Both the position numbers and the translations under genes were made by a program. Positions 39,143 to 54,100 of a stretch of DNA of 64,000 nt are shown here, piece by piece (the first letter of the stretch is position 1; every line of letters begins with the position of its first letter). The notes below the pieces were generated by a model that searched no databases, was not told the origin of the DNA, and saw nothing but the letters and a program-made list of their open reading frames with translations. Source of the stretch: Streblospio benedicti (taxonomy: Eukaryota > Annelida > Polychaeta > Spionida > Spionidae); the NCBI GenBank assembly GCA_019095985.1, contig CM032662.1, positions 18,776,136-18,840,135 of the forward strand, read 5' to 3'.

Positions 39143-42100
39143 ATGACAGCAAACGCGGGAGCACTTGACGTGCACGTGGGTGTGGACGTGGGCGGCACCA
39201 ACACGGACGCCGTGGTTGTGAGGCAAGGTCGCGTGTTAGGCTGGTCCAAGCAGCTGACCACCCAGGACGTTACTTCCGGGGTGACCAGGGCCGTGGCCAG
39301 GGCTCTCGAGGAGGCAACAAGGCAGCAGACAGGCGGGGGTGAGTGTTTGCATTCATGTTAGTAATCTTGAGACCAAATGGACCAGAATGCCTGGTGAAGG
39401 CCGCCAAGATGAAAATTCTGAATAGATGCATGGAGCTAGGTTCATAGTACTTTCTAAAAAGTATGTTTTCATTCTCATTGTACTCAGTAGTCTCTTAGTA
39501 TTCTGGTTATTTCTCCATGATAGCGGTAATTTAATTTATTTATTTTTTGTGGTAGATGGTTTTCATGGTTTTTCTCATAGAGCCGTGTGGCTGTCTTTTA
39601 AACCATTTAAGATAAAGGTACACGGGAAATACGTCATACATAGACTAGTGCCGTTTTGGGTCTAGAAATTGCTGTTTCCTTCTGCTCATGTAGTGATGCT
39701 TGTTTACATAAAATTCATTGTATAAAATCATGTCCCATTTTGCAGATACTCTATGCACAAATATACACATTTAAAACCTAATTTTGCTGTGTATTATCCA
39801 AAGTGTGCTGGGAAGTGCAATAAAAAACCTTTTATTCATCAGAAAAAAGTTGTTCAAGTAATAACAATATTTTGCCACTTTTATGTTTTTAACACAATGG
39901 AAGAAGTCTTGAACCACAGCCAGTCTTAAGATTTTTTATTGGGAAGGGTCAATAGATGGCTATGTGGGTATTGTTTCACACACTTTATTATTGCACAATA
40001 AATAGGTGTTGAAAACTTGATTTTTTATCATACAAAAATATATTAACACCATTTCATGTGTAGTTTTCAGTGTTCAAATTTTTTTAGGAAAGTGATGGAG
40101 CAGTTGTATTATTCAAAATGTGCCAGTGAAAGTAAAAAAAACCCACATTTTTATTTATAATAAAGAAGCTGTTCAGGTAATAACAATATTTTACAATTTT
40201 TATATTTTTAACACAATGCAAATAAACCCCTCCCCCCCAAAACTGACAATCTTATATTTAAAGAGCAAAAAAAAGTATCATAGAATAAATTCAATTGCGT
40301 ATTCATAATATTTTTAGGATAAGCTATGATTTCTGTATAAAATATCATTTTTTTAGGAAAGTGATGCAACAGATTTTTAAAAATTGGGTTAATAAACATA
40401 ATGGTCACGGCTTTCCCTATTATTTGTATATAAAATGCACATTTTTTTCTATGCATTAAAAAGGATGGACAATCAATATAATGATTATATTTTAAGAAAG
40501 AAAGTACTTTGTTCTAGCGTATATATGAAAATGAAAAAAAAGTGATGTAGTAGTTTTTCATATGTACCTTTACCTTAGTCAAAAGTTAAAAGTGAAAACA
40601 AATTTTCAAAACATACAATAAGTTCAATTGAGAATAAAACGTAAAGTGGCATAAATAGTGTTATTGTATGTTTAAAAAAATCATTTTAGCTTCTAACTTT
40701 TGATTGAATTGTGGAAAAAAACATGGGCGTCAGTATTACAGGATGGGGAAGGGGTATATATATGTATATCAATGTATATCATACAATTAGCCGGGGACAA
40801 TTAATCTGTATACTATTTTACAAGTATTAGATCTAGTTTCCATATAATAGATAGAGATCTATTTTAATTCAAAGTGGGAGGGAGGGCACTCAATTCTCAA
40901 TCTGAAAAGGTAATATTTTAGTCGCTTTTGTCGTGAATCGATGCATAAAACAGTTTTCAGGGACCAAAGAAAATTGAGCGTCCCGCATCAAATGACCCCC
41001 CTCCCCTGTACAAATAATGATGGTTGCTCCCTAACTCAAATTTGTTCTTGCTGATTCTGCATGTATTAGTACATATTACGTCAAAGTATGTCTTTGATTT
41101 TCAGAGGGGTTCTACAGTTCACTTATATTTTTGCAATTGGGTTGAGCAGTGAGTGAAGTACATGAACATGTGACATGTAATTGGAGGCTCACTGTATCTT
41201 TTGTTCATCATCAGCACACTTGTTTTTAGACACTTCACTCTGCGTCCAGCGAGTGCACATCGGGACGACCCACTTTGTCAATGCAGTGGTGCAGCGACGC
41301 CACCTGGTGCGGGTGGGTGTGGTGCGTCTGTGTGGACCCGCCTCCAGGGCACTACCCCCATTCGCCGACTTCCCCACCAGTCTTGCGGAGGTAAGGTGAC
41401 GTCTGCAAATAGTTTGTGTGGTCTTTCAACTTTCCAAATGAGAGAAGCAGTATTTGTTGACATATTTTAAGTTTTATAATACATCTTCATTTAAGGCAAT
41501 TTTGTTTTGTATAATTACAGTTACATTTATTCATAGTTTTAAATAGACAAATAGTTATCTATGTTACAGGTATACCATGTATTTATGTGAATCAATAGTC
41601 ATCAACAATAACATATTTCTTTATCATGCAATGCATCACCTATCTGAGAAACTGTCAGCATTTATATTATTTTATATTATTTAGATCAAACCGTAATAAA
41701 TGAAATGCATATACTCCACTTCATAGGTGATAGCAGGTCCTGTACACTTGGTTGATGGAGGCTACCACTTTGATGGAAGAGAGATTCGTCCAGTGAATGA
41801 GCCGGAAGTGATCAAGGCTATACATCAGCTCAGAAAGGATGGAATAAAGAATGTTGTAGTGTCAGGCATCTTCTCACCAGTCTGCAATAAGCAGGAACTA
41901 AAGGTAAGTCCTGTGCTGTTTGTAAAGTATGTTTGTTGAATTTGCTGGGTGGAATTACAAGTACAGGGTAGATGAATACTATGCTATATACCTATTAACA
42001 TTTACTTCATTAGTTTCGCTTCTGCTGAAGCTTCTGTGTCTATTTAAGTTTTTGTATCCTGTTTTTGTGGTTAAGAATGGAACAGCAATTTTACACAGCC

Positions 42101-45100
42101 ATTTTTTGTACAAGGCAACATGGAATCCATATCATTTTAATCTGTACACAAAGCAAAAACAAATAAGCTAGTAGCTGGTTTCAAGAATTGCAATGCACAT
42201 TCTCAGTCTAAGTGAATTCCTACTTTAACAATCATGTTTCACCCTATCTCATAACTCAAAAACATGAATCTGCCATGATGAACACCATTCAATTTCATTT
42301 TTAACAGAACAGAAATAAATAGCTTGCACATCCAAATATCATGAGACACATAGATTTCTTAAGTCACTGGCAGATCCAGGTTTTTGGGAAAGGAAGGGGT
42401 GGGGCGCACTTAAGGGATGTCATGGGCTATACACGTGCGGTTGGTGGCTGACATGCCAAAAACTGTATGAAAATGAAATATTTTGGTGCGAAAAGGGTGG
42501 GGGGTGGCACACCCCTCCAACCCCTCTGGATCTGCCTATGAAACTAACCACCCTGCCCTGTCTTGCCCCTCGCCCAGGTAGGTGAGCTGCTCACTGCCTA
42601 CTACCCTGAGTGCTCAGTGACGCTGTCACACCAGATCGCTCACCTGGGCCTGCTGCTGCGTGAGAATGCAGCTGTGCTCAACGAAAGTCTGCGTCCGCTC
42701 AGCCGCGTCACGATCACCGCATTCAGGAACGCACTTGATGAGCTTAAACTCACATGCCCATTCTTCTTGTCACAGAATGATGGCACCCTGCTCAGGTATT
42801 ATAATAGTCTCTATTGTGAACTTTTCACTAACAGGTATTCTTGGGATAGTCACATCTCAAAAGCTACTGTCTTTAAGCAGATGTGGCTGGCCCTATGCCG
42901 CATGTAACCATCAGTTTAAAATTAGGAAAATGACCATTTCAATTATTGAACTAACACTTTTGGAACCTGGTCTGACTGTTACAGACACCTTTCTATTTTA
43001 TATATCTAAATACTCTCATGTTTGTCCATTTCATCAATTTTATCAACTTTAGATCTGTCTTGGGAAATAAATCATATCTTATCTTATCATATCTTATCTA
43101 AAATATTTAGAAAGAAATTTGGTCTATATTTTGCCAATATAAGCTTTTTTCCTCATTGACTTCTAAAAAGCACAAATGTGCACGAAAATGGAAATAATGT
43201 GTTGAACCATAATTTACTGGATTTGTAGGAATCATTATGAACTGTTATGGACTAACTGTAGACAATATACATGGTAAACATCCAAAATTATGTTTTTAGT
43301 GCTGAGCAGAGTCTGGCGACCCCTGTACACACATTTGCTTCAGGAGCCACCAACAGTATGCGCGGGGCTGCTTATCTGTCTGGTAAGTTCACATGGTATG
43401 TTCAAAGGCCTTCAAATGCTGTTGTTTATAGATTGATATGCTCAACCCTACAAATTATAGTTTGCTGGCCCTCTTGTACATTATAATGTCTAAGATCTCA
43501 AAATATCTAATATAAAACTTAAGACTAATTTATCTCAAGTATATGTTTTTTTGCTTCTATTGATAAAATATTGGGGTTGTTGTATTTTATTAGGTGTGAA
43601 AGATGCAATAGTTGTAGACATAGGAGGTACAAGCACAGATGTGGGGATGTTGGTTGGGGGGTTCCCACGGCCAGCAGCAGTCAAAGTGAAAGTGAGCACA
43701 TTTTTCAAATGTTCATTGCGTTGGTAATTGGTATTGAGTACCTACTATTGCTAGTTATGTTTGATGATGATGGATTATTGGAGAAACAGTTTAAAAAAAC
43801 TACCGTAAATACTTAAAAGTCAAATGCATTTTGCTTATAATTAAAAACATCTTGGTGGCTCTGCATATAACAACTTTATATAAAGATGTATATATTATTT
43901 TGAAAATAATTGTCTGCTTCTCACATTCTAAAAAATATGTTTTATCAGTCATTATTAAACTTACAGGTAGGGGGTGTTTCAACAAACTTCCGTATGCCAG
44001 ATGTGATGAGCATTGGACTGGGTGGAGGTTCTCTTGTCCTGGATCATGAAGGAGGCAAGGTAATGCAGCTTAGTGGTATTCATAAAAGTAGTTACTTTAT
44101 ATAATATCAGTGATGTTGCTGATTAATTTAACCAGGGCCAGCTGGTTTCAAAAGTTCAGGTGGACAAGTTTTTCGTACTCACAAAAATGTAAGGCCATAG
44201 CATAACTGCCCATACAACTGTCAACAACGCAAGAGCTGGGATTATGTGAAAGGGACAGCTGATGCTCCCATCTTATTCACACTATTCACACTACTATGAC
44301 TAGTGATTGATTTTAGACAGTGATTTTAGATAGCTAAATTCATGTTTCAAGTGGTACCTTCTGTATTATGCCATTATAATATGTGAAATACAGCCACTAC
44401 AGCCCACAAAAACTGTGTCATAAACCTCAATTTCACAGCCTTGAGGCCAACCTCATATTTATTGGATGATGACATGGCTATATTTCAAATGCAGAGATTT
44501 TATGCGGGTGCCGGATTAATCACCCCCACCCCCGTCCTTGTACACCTCTTGAAGTATCCAAATACTTCAGTAATTGCCTTTAGGGCTATTTCAATTACCG
44601 AGGGCTATTAAACAGGATTTTACGGTACATAAAGCCCTTATAAGTTATAATACATGTAACTGATGACTATCTTCAAGACTCTCATTCACTTTCCCTCGCT
44701 TTGTCTGCTATATATGTGAGCCTCTTGATGGTTGTTGTATCAGGTGAGCGTGGGTCCTCAGAGTGTGGGATTCCAGCTACAGACAGCAGGCCTGCTGTTT
44801 GGAGGTGACACATTGACCGCCAGCGACATCGCCGTGGCCAGTGGGCTGGTCAGTGGCATTGGCACTCACGCAGGTGCGTGCTTTGATTTTGAATCCCTCA
44901 ATTTTACATTGAATCAACAAAACCAATAGAATTCTTATTCTATGAATAGGCTACTGTGGGCCAATTCACACCTGATACATGGCAAATTTGGAAGGAGTCA
45001 ATGGCAGATCCAGGTTTTTGGAAAAGAGGGATGGGGCGCACTTAAGGGATTTCATGGGTTTAATATGCGCGATCGATGGCGGTGGCGGATATGCCAAAAA

Positions 45101-48100
45101 CTGTACGAAAATGAAGCCCCCCTCCCCTGCACTCCCCTAGATCTGCCTATGAGGAGTATATTGTCATTTAAGACAATTATTGAGTTTTCTCTTCCAGAGA
45201 AACTGGCTACTCTAGATCCAGATCTTGCAAATAGAGCCAAACATCGAATCCAAGAAATGGTTGAGCAAGTCATAGACCAAGTGAAGGTGAGAACAATTGC
45301 TGGCCCAGATAATAATAATCCAGAGCTCAAAGGCAAAACTGTTAATTCACGTAGCATACATATTACAGAGTTACAAGCTGAAAGTATGAACTATATTGGA
45401 GCTTGCAATTACAGTAAAACAGAGCATGTTGCAATTTGAACACTTTACCAATGAGTTTGCCAAGATTTCCAAGATTGTATGTTAACAATAACGTTAAATT
45501 GTTCATTTCACATCATAATTTAGTGAATCTTGTACCTTTAGACAAGTGAGGAAGCAGTGCCAGTAATTTTGGTGGGAGGTGGTAGTATTTTGCTGGACCA
45601 GACACAAGTGCTGAAAGGCAGCACAGGGACAACACTGCCTGACAACTATCAGGTACTGTGTAATACTTAGCTATCCATTATTTTGTTTTATATATTTTTG
45701 TTGCTATCATTAATGAATTTAAATACATAAGGTAATATTTGATAAAAAGTATGTGCAAGTTATATAATTCATGAACTTTCATGACTAAGATTGCGAATGC
45801 CATTGTTGCAGCTGAAACAATGATTAGTGGGTTCCATGTTATTTTAAAACCCATATTGGATGGAAGTTTAATACATGTACTTCTTCGGCTGGATACCACC
45901 AGTTTACATCAGTCATAAAACGTCTTGATCCCCTTACATTCTGTCAATGTGTGCTGGCACCTAGTGATGGGAATTGGAGGTGCTTAGAAACTGATCGGAC
46001 AGATATTAAAGTATTATCCCAATAGTTAGTGTTCATATTTTGCTGCTGCTGTAGGTCGCTAACGCCGTTGGTGCTGCCCTCAGCCAGGTGTCTGGTGAGG
46101 TAGACACACTGGAGGAGCTGACCACCATCTCCCGTGAAGATGCCATACTCGCTGCCAAGACACGAGCCACCAAACTCGCAATACAAGCCGGGGCACACCC
46201 AGACACTGTGGAGGTGAGAACTATATTGTGTTGAGCGGATAGTGTTTGTTGAAAAGGCTAAGGAGTTTGTGAAGAAAATATTTTTTGTACATGCAGCTTT
46301 AAAAAGTAAAGATATAAAGGTTGCTCTGAATGTGCCTACTACATGTACCTTATCCTCTGTATCCGCATCTACAGTTTTTGCTTTGGAATGACTTTTAAAA
46401 TATGAATCTGCATTACTATGCTGCATTAAGAGCCACACTTGAACTTGTTATTACTGTTAAGTTCTAGCATACTGGTCTGATCTTGCAGATAGTCGATGTA
46501 ATAGAGGTACCTCTCAGCTATGTGCCAGGTAATGTGACCAGGGTCAAGGTGCAAGCTGTGGGTGACTTGGATATTTCATGCCAACCTCCAGGGAGTGGAT
46601 CCATATGGAGTGGTGCTCCGGAGGGAATCTTCGACCAACAGACAGTAACAGGTATACCAATTAATCAACCAATCAATTCAGTTAATCATCATCCACATGC
46701 ATAATTATACAGACAAGATATCAGTATCACTAAAATACGATATTAAGTGTATATATTTGTTCTTCTTACCTTGCAATCCTTATCAAAACAGATTGAAAAG
46801 GATCCTGTTGGCTTGAAACTGGTTTCAAGTAGAATAAACTGTTTTAAATATTTGGATCATTTTGATAAGCATTGCATGGTTAAAGAAGAACATATAAACA
46901 TTTAAGATGAGACCACATACAGTATACCATTTAAACTCTATATTAAGTACTAAAATATGAATTTTGTTTATATATTTTCTAGAGTGCTGTCCTGTTTAAT
47001 TAAAATGATTTATTATGCCTGATTTGATTTTGATGTACATTCGGGGGATTCATTTTCTTCACATTTAGACCAACATCAGTAATAATATGGTTCAAACTCT
47101 AGGTGGTTTTGTGATAAAACTGGCTGAAGAGCATGTCAAAAAGATAAGATAATTATGCTTCCTGAAGAAGAGCATGATTAGATATTATATAAATGTGTGA
47201 TTATGTCGACAGGCATCCAGCAGATGACCAGCACTACCGGTCAGAGTCTGGATGACCACACTGATGATGACCTCACAGTCACCGAAACAGAGCCCAACAT
47301 TGACACTGAAAAAGGTACAAAATCGAACATATTGCTATTACAAATGCTGAGAAGACAACCAACACAGAGAGATGCAACCCAATTTTCGCATTGACGCACA
47401 GCTATCTGGAAAACACATATGAAAGTTACAGCTGCTGTAAAAGCTAGTTATCTCAGTATTGCTTATCAATAATTATAACTTTAATTTGAGGCTAATAACT
47501 TCTATGTTCATCTCATTTATCTATTGAAAGATATTGTTTAGTAAAATCAAACACCAGTATTTTCTCTTCATAAGTTGACAAGTTCCTACTTTATACATAC
47601 ACGCTTCATTCAAAAATTAATATTATCTGCGGGTTAAGGGAAATTCTCAAACATAATTGTTAGAACTTTGCGTTGAAACCAATTAAGAAATGAAGTCCTG
47701 CAATATGAGGATAATATGAGGGCATGACATGGTATTGCAGGAGAGTGGTTGCTGTCAGAGTGGGACCTCGAGTGCATCTCTGTGGGCGCAGGCATCCTAG
47801 GCTGTGGGGGCGGTGGGCTGCCACATAATGGCAAACTGCGTGCCCAGAGGGTGCTCAGGGAGGGCAAGAGGATCCGTGTCATTACGCCAGAGAGGTATGT
47901 ACATGTAATTTTTTTTGTGCTATTAGATCATTTTACTTATTTACTTTTAACTTATTATTGTATTTAAATTGGAAGTCATTTCATTCAGTGCTAGAATAAT
48001 TGCATTAATTTTGTAATTACTGTTGATATGAAATAAGGTGTTAAGCCTCAAAACATGTTTCAATAGTTGTAGCTTAATCATTTTATGGATTGGTGAAATT

Positions 48101-51100
48101 TATGTGGTTAGCATGTGCCTAGGGATGTGCCTAGTCCTGACAAGGAGTAGACCACTGGTCTNNNNNNNNNNNNNNNNNNNNNNNNNNNNNNNNNNNNNNN
48201 NNNNNNNNNNNNNNNNNNNNNNNNNNNNNNNNNNNNNNNNNNNNNNNNNNNNNNNNNNNNNATTTTTAATTAGAAGAATTGTAAGGTACAATGTGAAATA
48301 ATCTTAGTTTGGCAGCCATTTTTAATATCAATATGGCCTCCAGAAAACACAAACTTTCCGAAAACTTTCATCTACAAACACCACAAGGACTATCCATTTG
48401 AGGATTTTTGTGACCTAAGTTTCTTTCTATTTTTTATATGTGTTTTCTATTTTTTGTCAATACAATATTAAATTATTATTTGATAATTGCAGTGAGCTTT
48501 AAACTTAGAAACAAAATGGCGGCTTATTATTTTACCACCTAGGATTATGACTGTATATGGGTACATTGTATGTTAACATACGGGAAATGCATGCAGTTCA
48601 TGATGATAAACATAACATTAAACCCAACATTATATTTCATTATTAGTACACATACATAGATTATTTTCCATTGACAAAGGAAAGAATATAATAGACACCC
48701 TATAATATGCACAAAATATGGATTTTGCAATGCAGCTTGTAGTATAATACTCACATTTATCATTGTTTGATATACGTTGGCAAAGACATCAGACAGGTGT
48801 ACACACTCTGAACCACTTTGCTTGCATTTTACTCCCAACACAGGCATGTAGTATTGATTGTTTTACATGGTATATGAGTATTACATAGATTAAAATGAGA
48901 ATAAATAATAATGGTGCAATGTAAAACAATCTGTTCAGGCACTGACCCTGATGAGCTATCAGGATTGTAAAAGCAGATTACTGAATAGTGTATCTTTTTT
49001 GACAAAATTATGAAAAAATGTTAAACAGTCTAGTCATGAGTGTGTATTGGACATATCATGCCACACTCTTGGAACATCCATAACAGTGGCATAGCTACTG
49101 TAACGCACACAAAGCAGTGCGTACACATCAAATTATTGATTTTCTACCCTAAAATGATACGTGGTTTGCGTAGTACCAGAGATAGTTTTTGGTAATGCTC
49201 TTTGGTAGTACTCCATTCACTGTCACTGACTGGCTAGGCGTGGAAAATTCATTTTGATATATGAACAAAGTTTCAATTTCAGTTGGCAGTGTCTGAGTCA
49301 ATGCTGTTCCATTCTGGAATTGTCCGTGGAAAGGGGAGTTCCTGAATGTGTCCGTATTTGCTGTTAAATTTCTAAATTTATGATGATGTGATGACCGTGT
49401 ACGCTGGTCAGCTGGTAGGAGGATGTCATCAGCAGGGATGGCTACTTTCTTGTTCACTATTTGATTCATAAGTGCTAGTCGGTGATTTTTTCTGGCGGGA
49501 GGATAGTGTCTCCCTATTGTAGCTGTCTAAACATGGCGGTAACACTGCTGTAGGTAGAGTACATGTAGTCACCATGGTGAATCGTGCTGCTCTCTGTTGG
49601 ACTTGCTCCAGTTTTGCAATGTTCTTCTTGGTGTGAGGGTCCCATACTTGGCAAGCGTACTCTAGCACAGAAACGGGCCAGTGAAAAGTATGCTAGTTCT
49701 TTCAGATCTCTTGAGCATTGAGACAGATTGCATCTGAGAAAGCCGATGGTTTGGTTGCATCTCGCAGCTACATGTACCTTGTCAATGTGTGAGTCCCACT
49801 TCAGTTGGTTGTTGATGAGCACACCAACATATTTTGAAGCTGGTACCTGTTGTAAAATCTGATCACCAATCATGTAAAATCTTTCCAGCGGTGACTTAGA
49901 CCTGCTGATGCGAAGAAGCTGACATTTGGACGCCGTTAAAAAGCGCATTCCCCAGTCTTCAGCCCAGCGTTGCAGATGATTGAGATCATTCTGAAGGACC
50001 AATTGGTCCTGGAATGATCTAATTGGGTGGTAAACAAGGCAGTCATCAGCAAAAGATCTGCACTGAGACTGAATGGCAGAAGGAAGGTCATTGATGTGAG
50101 CAAGGAAGAGAAATGGGCTGAGCACCGTGCCTTGAGGACCCCCAGAGTCGACATGGATCCAATCCGAGTAAGCTCCATCTACCACAACTCTTTGCTCTCG
50201 AGTCTTCAAGAAAGAGGCTATCCATTTGGTCAGCTGTTCACTAATTCCATAGTGGCATAGCTTATGGAGGAATCTATTGTGTGGTACAGTGTCAAAAGCT
50301 TTGGAGAAGTCGAGAACTATTACATCAATTTGAGTATTACTGTCTCTGTATGTCATCAGATCATGAATTGATTTTTTGAACGGAAAATTGCCGTATTTTT
50401 ACACAATATTTATGTTCTTAAAGTCTATCATTATCCTATTTATGAACAAGAAGTAATTATATATACGCTTTGTCCACAACATACTGGATGGAGATGGGGA
50501 TTTTAATAGATAGTAAAGATATACAACACTTTAGTTTGACCATGTTGTTGCATTATTTTCCAAATGTTTTTCAAAATGTAGTTGTGCATACACATCAGCA
50601 AAAATCCTGCCTGCGCCACTGCATAATGAAATTTTGCAAGTTCATCCGATAGCATTGAAATCTTTATTCATCCACTACCATGGCTAAAGGATATATGCGA
50701 ATGTTTCCTTATCAATATTAGTTCGTGTACTAACATTTTTTTGTGATTTCCACCAGGGCATAATAATCCACTTTTCAATTTTTCATCTGAATTCGAAAAC
50801 TTTTAAAACAATTATTGAGTCTGGGTAATTGGATCATTCTTATTAGTTTTTGTTTCAAGGAGTATGATATTCTTTTTCTATTCCATGTAAGTTTAATCAA
50901 TATCATTAGTAAATGTTTTAAAAATGTCCAATAATTACTTGTTATACAATGCATTATTAAAAACTTACTCTTTTTTAAAAATTTTATAGAGCATTATTGC
51001 ATCTCAGTGACAATGATCTACTGCCCCCAGTCGGGCTAATGGGAGCTCCCACAATATTGGATGAAATATTTTTTGATGGAACACCAATACATGAAGCCCT

Positions 51101-54100
51101 AGAAGTCATGCGAGATGCACAATTTGTCCAGACACCAGTATCACATATCGCAGGTACATGTACTAACAGAAACATTATGAACAGCAAACAGCAAATTTGA
51201 CATCTTTATCAACTAAGTGTGAGATACATGTACATGTTCCTAAAATACAACATTCACGCTAAAACATATTTTATACAGCTCATCCATCATTCTGTCCAAT
51301 GAGCTGGAATAGGATAATAGGTAAGCTGTTTAAAATATGTAAATTTTGTATTCACATTTGCTCATTACTACATAACCTATCACTGGCCACAATATCTATT
51401 TCATATCTATATGAAGACTATTATTATATAATTATTCAGTCAAAGGCTCCCTGATGGAAGCCGCGACGTCAGTGTTTGTTGAATTAGTGAGTAGTAGCAT
51501 AGTTTAGTTTAGCCTCTATATCTATTATCATATTGAGGTTTCTCTTTCATCTGTTTGCAATGCATTTGTCACAACTGTAAGAAAAGGGGTCCAGGGTTTG
51601 GGACACAAAGCACTACATAGTATGTACACCTGATGAATTAGTGATTAGCACATAAAACGGGGCCGGTAGGGTGGGGTGGGGGCGCATAGTGAAGACGTTT
51701 CCACGGCCATCCAAAGCTTTACAGGGTTCCCTGAAAACTCCACAATTGGTGGATGCCAAAGACCCTGGCTATGGTGCTTACTAGAAGCCAGCTGTGAGTC
51801 CCAGTAAATCCACTACATAAATCAAAGGACTGAGAGTCCTGAAAAGCCGAGCTTGAGAATGTTATGGGGGGAGTGCATAGTAAAATTTTCTTCAAATGCA
51901 GTCAGTAGAAATATAAAACTGTTAGCAACACATTGTCTACCCCTAGATAGATGACTAAATACAAATTCATCCCCTTTGATGATAGTCAGCACTGCATAAC
52001 ACTTTATAACCCATCCTATTTGTCTTTTTTCAGCTTATGGTGAGTCATAAGGCAAATACTAGTCTAGCACAATCATTTCATTTTTCTCTAAAATACTTCT
52101 TATCTGTGTACATAACTGTGTCAGGACATAATAAAGCAGAGTTCTTGTTGGTCTAAACTTGTAGTGGGACAATTGGCCCCTTGGTAACGCAAATCAATTG
52201 ATCAATTTTGTACTTGATGGGCCAATATTTTTGCGGTAAATTTTGACCATGAACAGTTTCAATAAATAATATTTAAAAAATAACTCCAGTGCTCACTTTT
52301 ATGCTGAGTAACCATGACTTATAGTGAAATAAAGTACAATGGTTTAAGTAATGTTTTTCATATTTTATTTATTCACACATCATAAGGCGGCAGTAATATT
52401 TTATCAGCATTTCTAAATCATTGATCTTAAATCAAGAACATTTGTTTCATTTTGAATAATATTTAACATGCATAGGCAGAAAAAATAACATCAACATGCA
52501 TCACTTACTACAAATCTGTCTGCACATTGGAGAGTGGGTAAAACGATTATTTTTCATAACTGTAAGCGCATTAATGGTGGTTTTACCCGCTGTTGCTAAC
52601 GCTTTTAAATAACTCGGCGTATGGCTACGATTAAAATCGGGCGATTGTCGGCCGCTTTCAGTTTCATTGATAATATTCAAATTGGGCACTAATTTCAGCG
52701 CGTATGAATGTGCTTATAGTAGAAGAGTGGCGGTGGACCGAACATAATGAAACGCCACGACGGCTATAAAGCTCGAGTCTCCTCTCGGCTTTAAAAAATT
52801 GAAGATAGAAGTTGATGAGAGGGGGCAATGGCCAAGGGTTTAGAAATTATAGAATTAGGTATGTAGAAATGGTGGGATGGGCTGACTCACAACATGGAAT
52901 GTAACATTCTCTCATTCACTGAAAACTGACTATGGGATGGTTGATCCCATAGAATTACTGACATTGAGGTCACTAAACCCGTGGGACACTGAAGGATATA
53001 GAACTCCCTCTCTGCATCCATGTGCCATCCATACAGCTTAGACGCAGAGTTGAGTTGAGATGGATTGCTGTCAAGAGCCTGGTAGCTTGGATGACCAAGT
53101 TGCAGGCCCGACGTGCCGATACATTTTTGGACGTAAATTATGATCATTGTTCAACAGTGCTGCATCGTCGGGCCCTGGCTGATAAGTTTTAGGAATCGGA
53201 CAGAAATTGTACTTCATTATCAATTACTCTCGTCTGATTTTGTAAACAACAAAGCTAATACGACTTAAAGATAATGTATAGCTCTATAATTATTCTTCAA
53301 AGAGTGTTTGACCTTTATTATGAGAATATTAAAGATAAATGCTTGCAGTTAACATATACTTATAATGTATTCAAAATAATTGAATATATATGTACTTTAA
53401 CAAGAAAATAGTATTAGGTTGCATACAAGTTTTTATTGGAAGATTATATTCTATTGAATATTGAGTTACTATGCACTCACCATATCACCATTCAGCTTTT
53501 TTCTAGTTTACCGTAGTTTCTTGATTACCCGCCTAGCCTCGATCAACCGCCGGTTAGATTAAGCGTCAGGTGTAGAGGATATATTACTTACTTAGGCGCT
53601 GGTCTTGTTTACCCAGCGGGTCAACATGTCTAGACTAGGCATTTAAATGCTTGCTCCCAAGTGTGTGAATACAGGGATTAGTGTCTGATCCCACTCTAAC
53701 GTCATAAACATTATTTCTTTTTGGTCATTATATAAACATGTAGATAGTCATATCAACGATATTCTTAGCTTTAAAATGATATGTTAACTGTCAAAATCAG
53801 GTTGGGAATAAGGAAGTTACAAGCAAAATACCACATTGTTGGTAATGAACATATTAATCAAGTTGACGCCGGTGCCATTCTGTTTGATATGCACTGGCCT
53901 TGAACTGCCGCCTGTCTTGAATAAGTGCCGGGTGAATGGCATCTTTTAAATTAATAAGTGTTGGGGAGGCTATTCAAGAAACTACGGTATATAGTGACAA
54001 TATTTTCTACATATATTTTACAAATGCATAACAATAAGCAGGTATGAATGGACCTAGCCAAAATGGGCCTTTAGAGTCTATAACTGTATAGAGGTCTACA

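Larger units (their letters stand above)
39143..46651 (+). other. Hydantoinase A (HyuA) module, exons 1-12
   Basis: Residues 1 to about 560. The first exon carries the N-terminal hydantoinase/oxoprolinase phosphate loop. The catalytic-half motifs follow: ASGATNSMRGAAYLSG (exon 5), VVDIGGTSTDVG (exon 6), MSIGLGGGSLV (exon 7), FGGDTLTASDIAVASGL (exon 8) and ILVGGGSILL (exon 10). Bacterial HyuA usually works with a HyuB partner; no HyuB sequence is present in this window. Confidence 0.9.
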
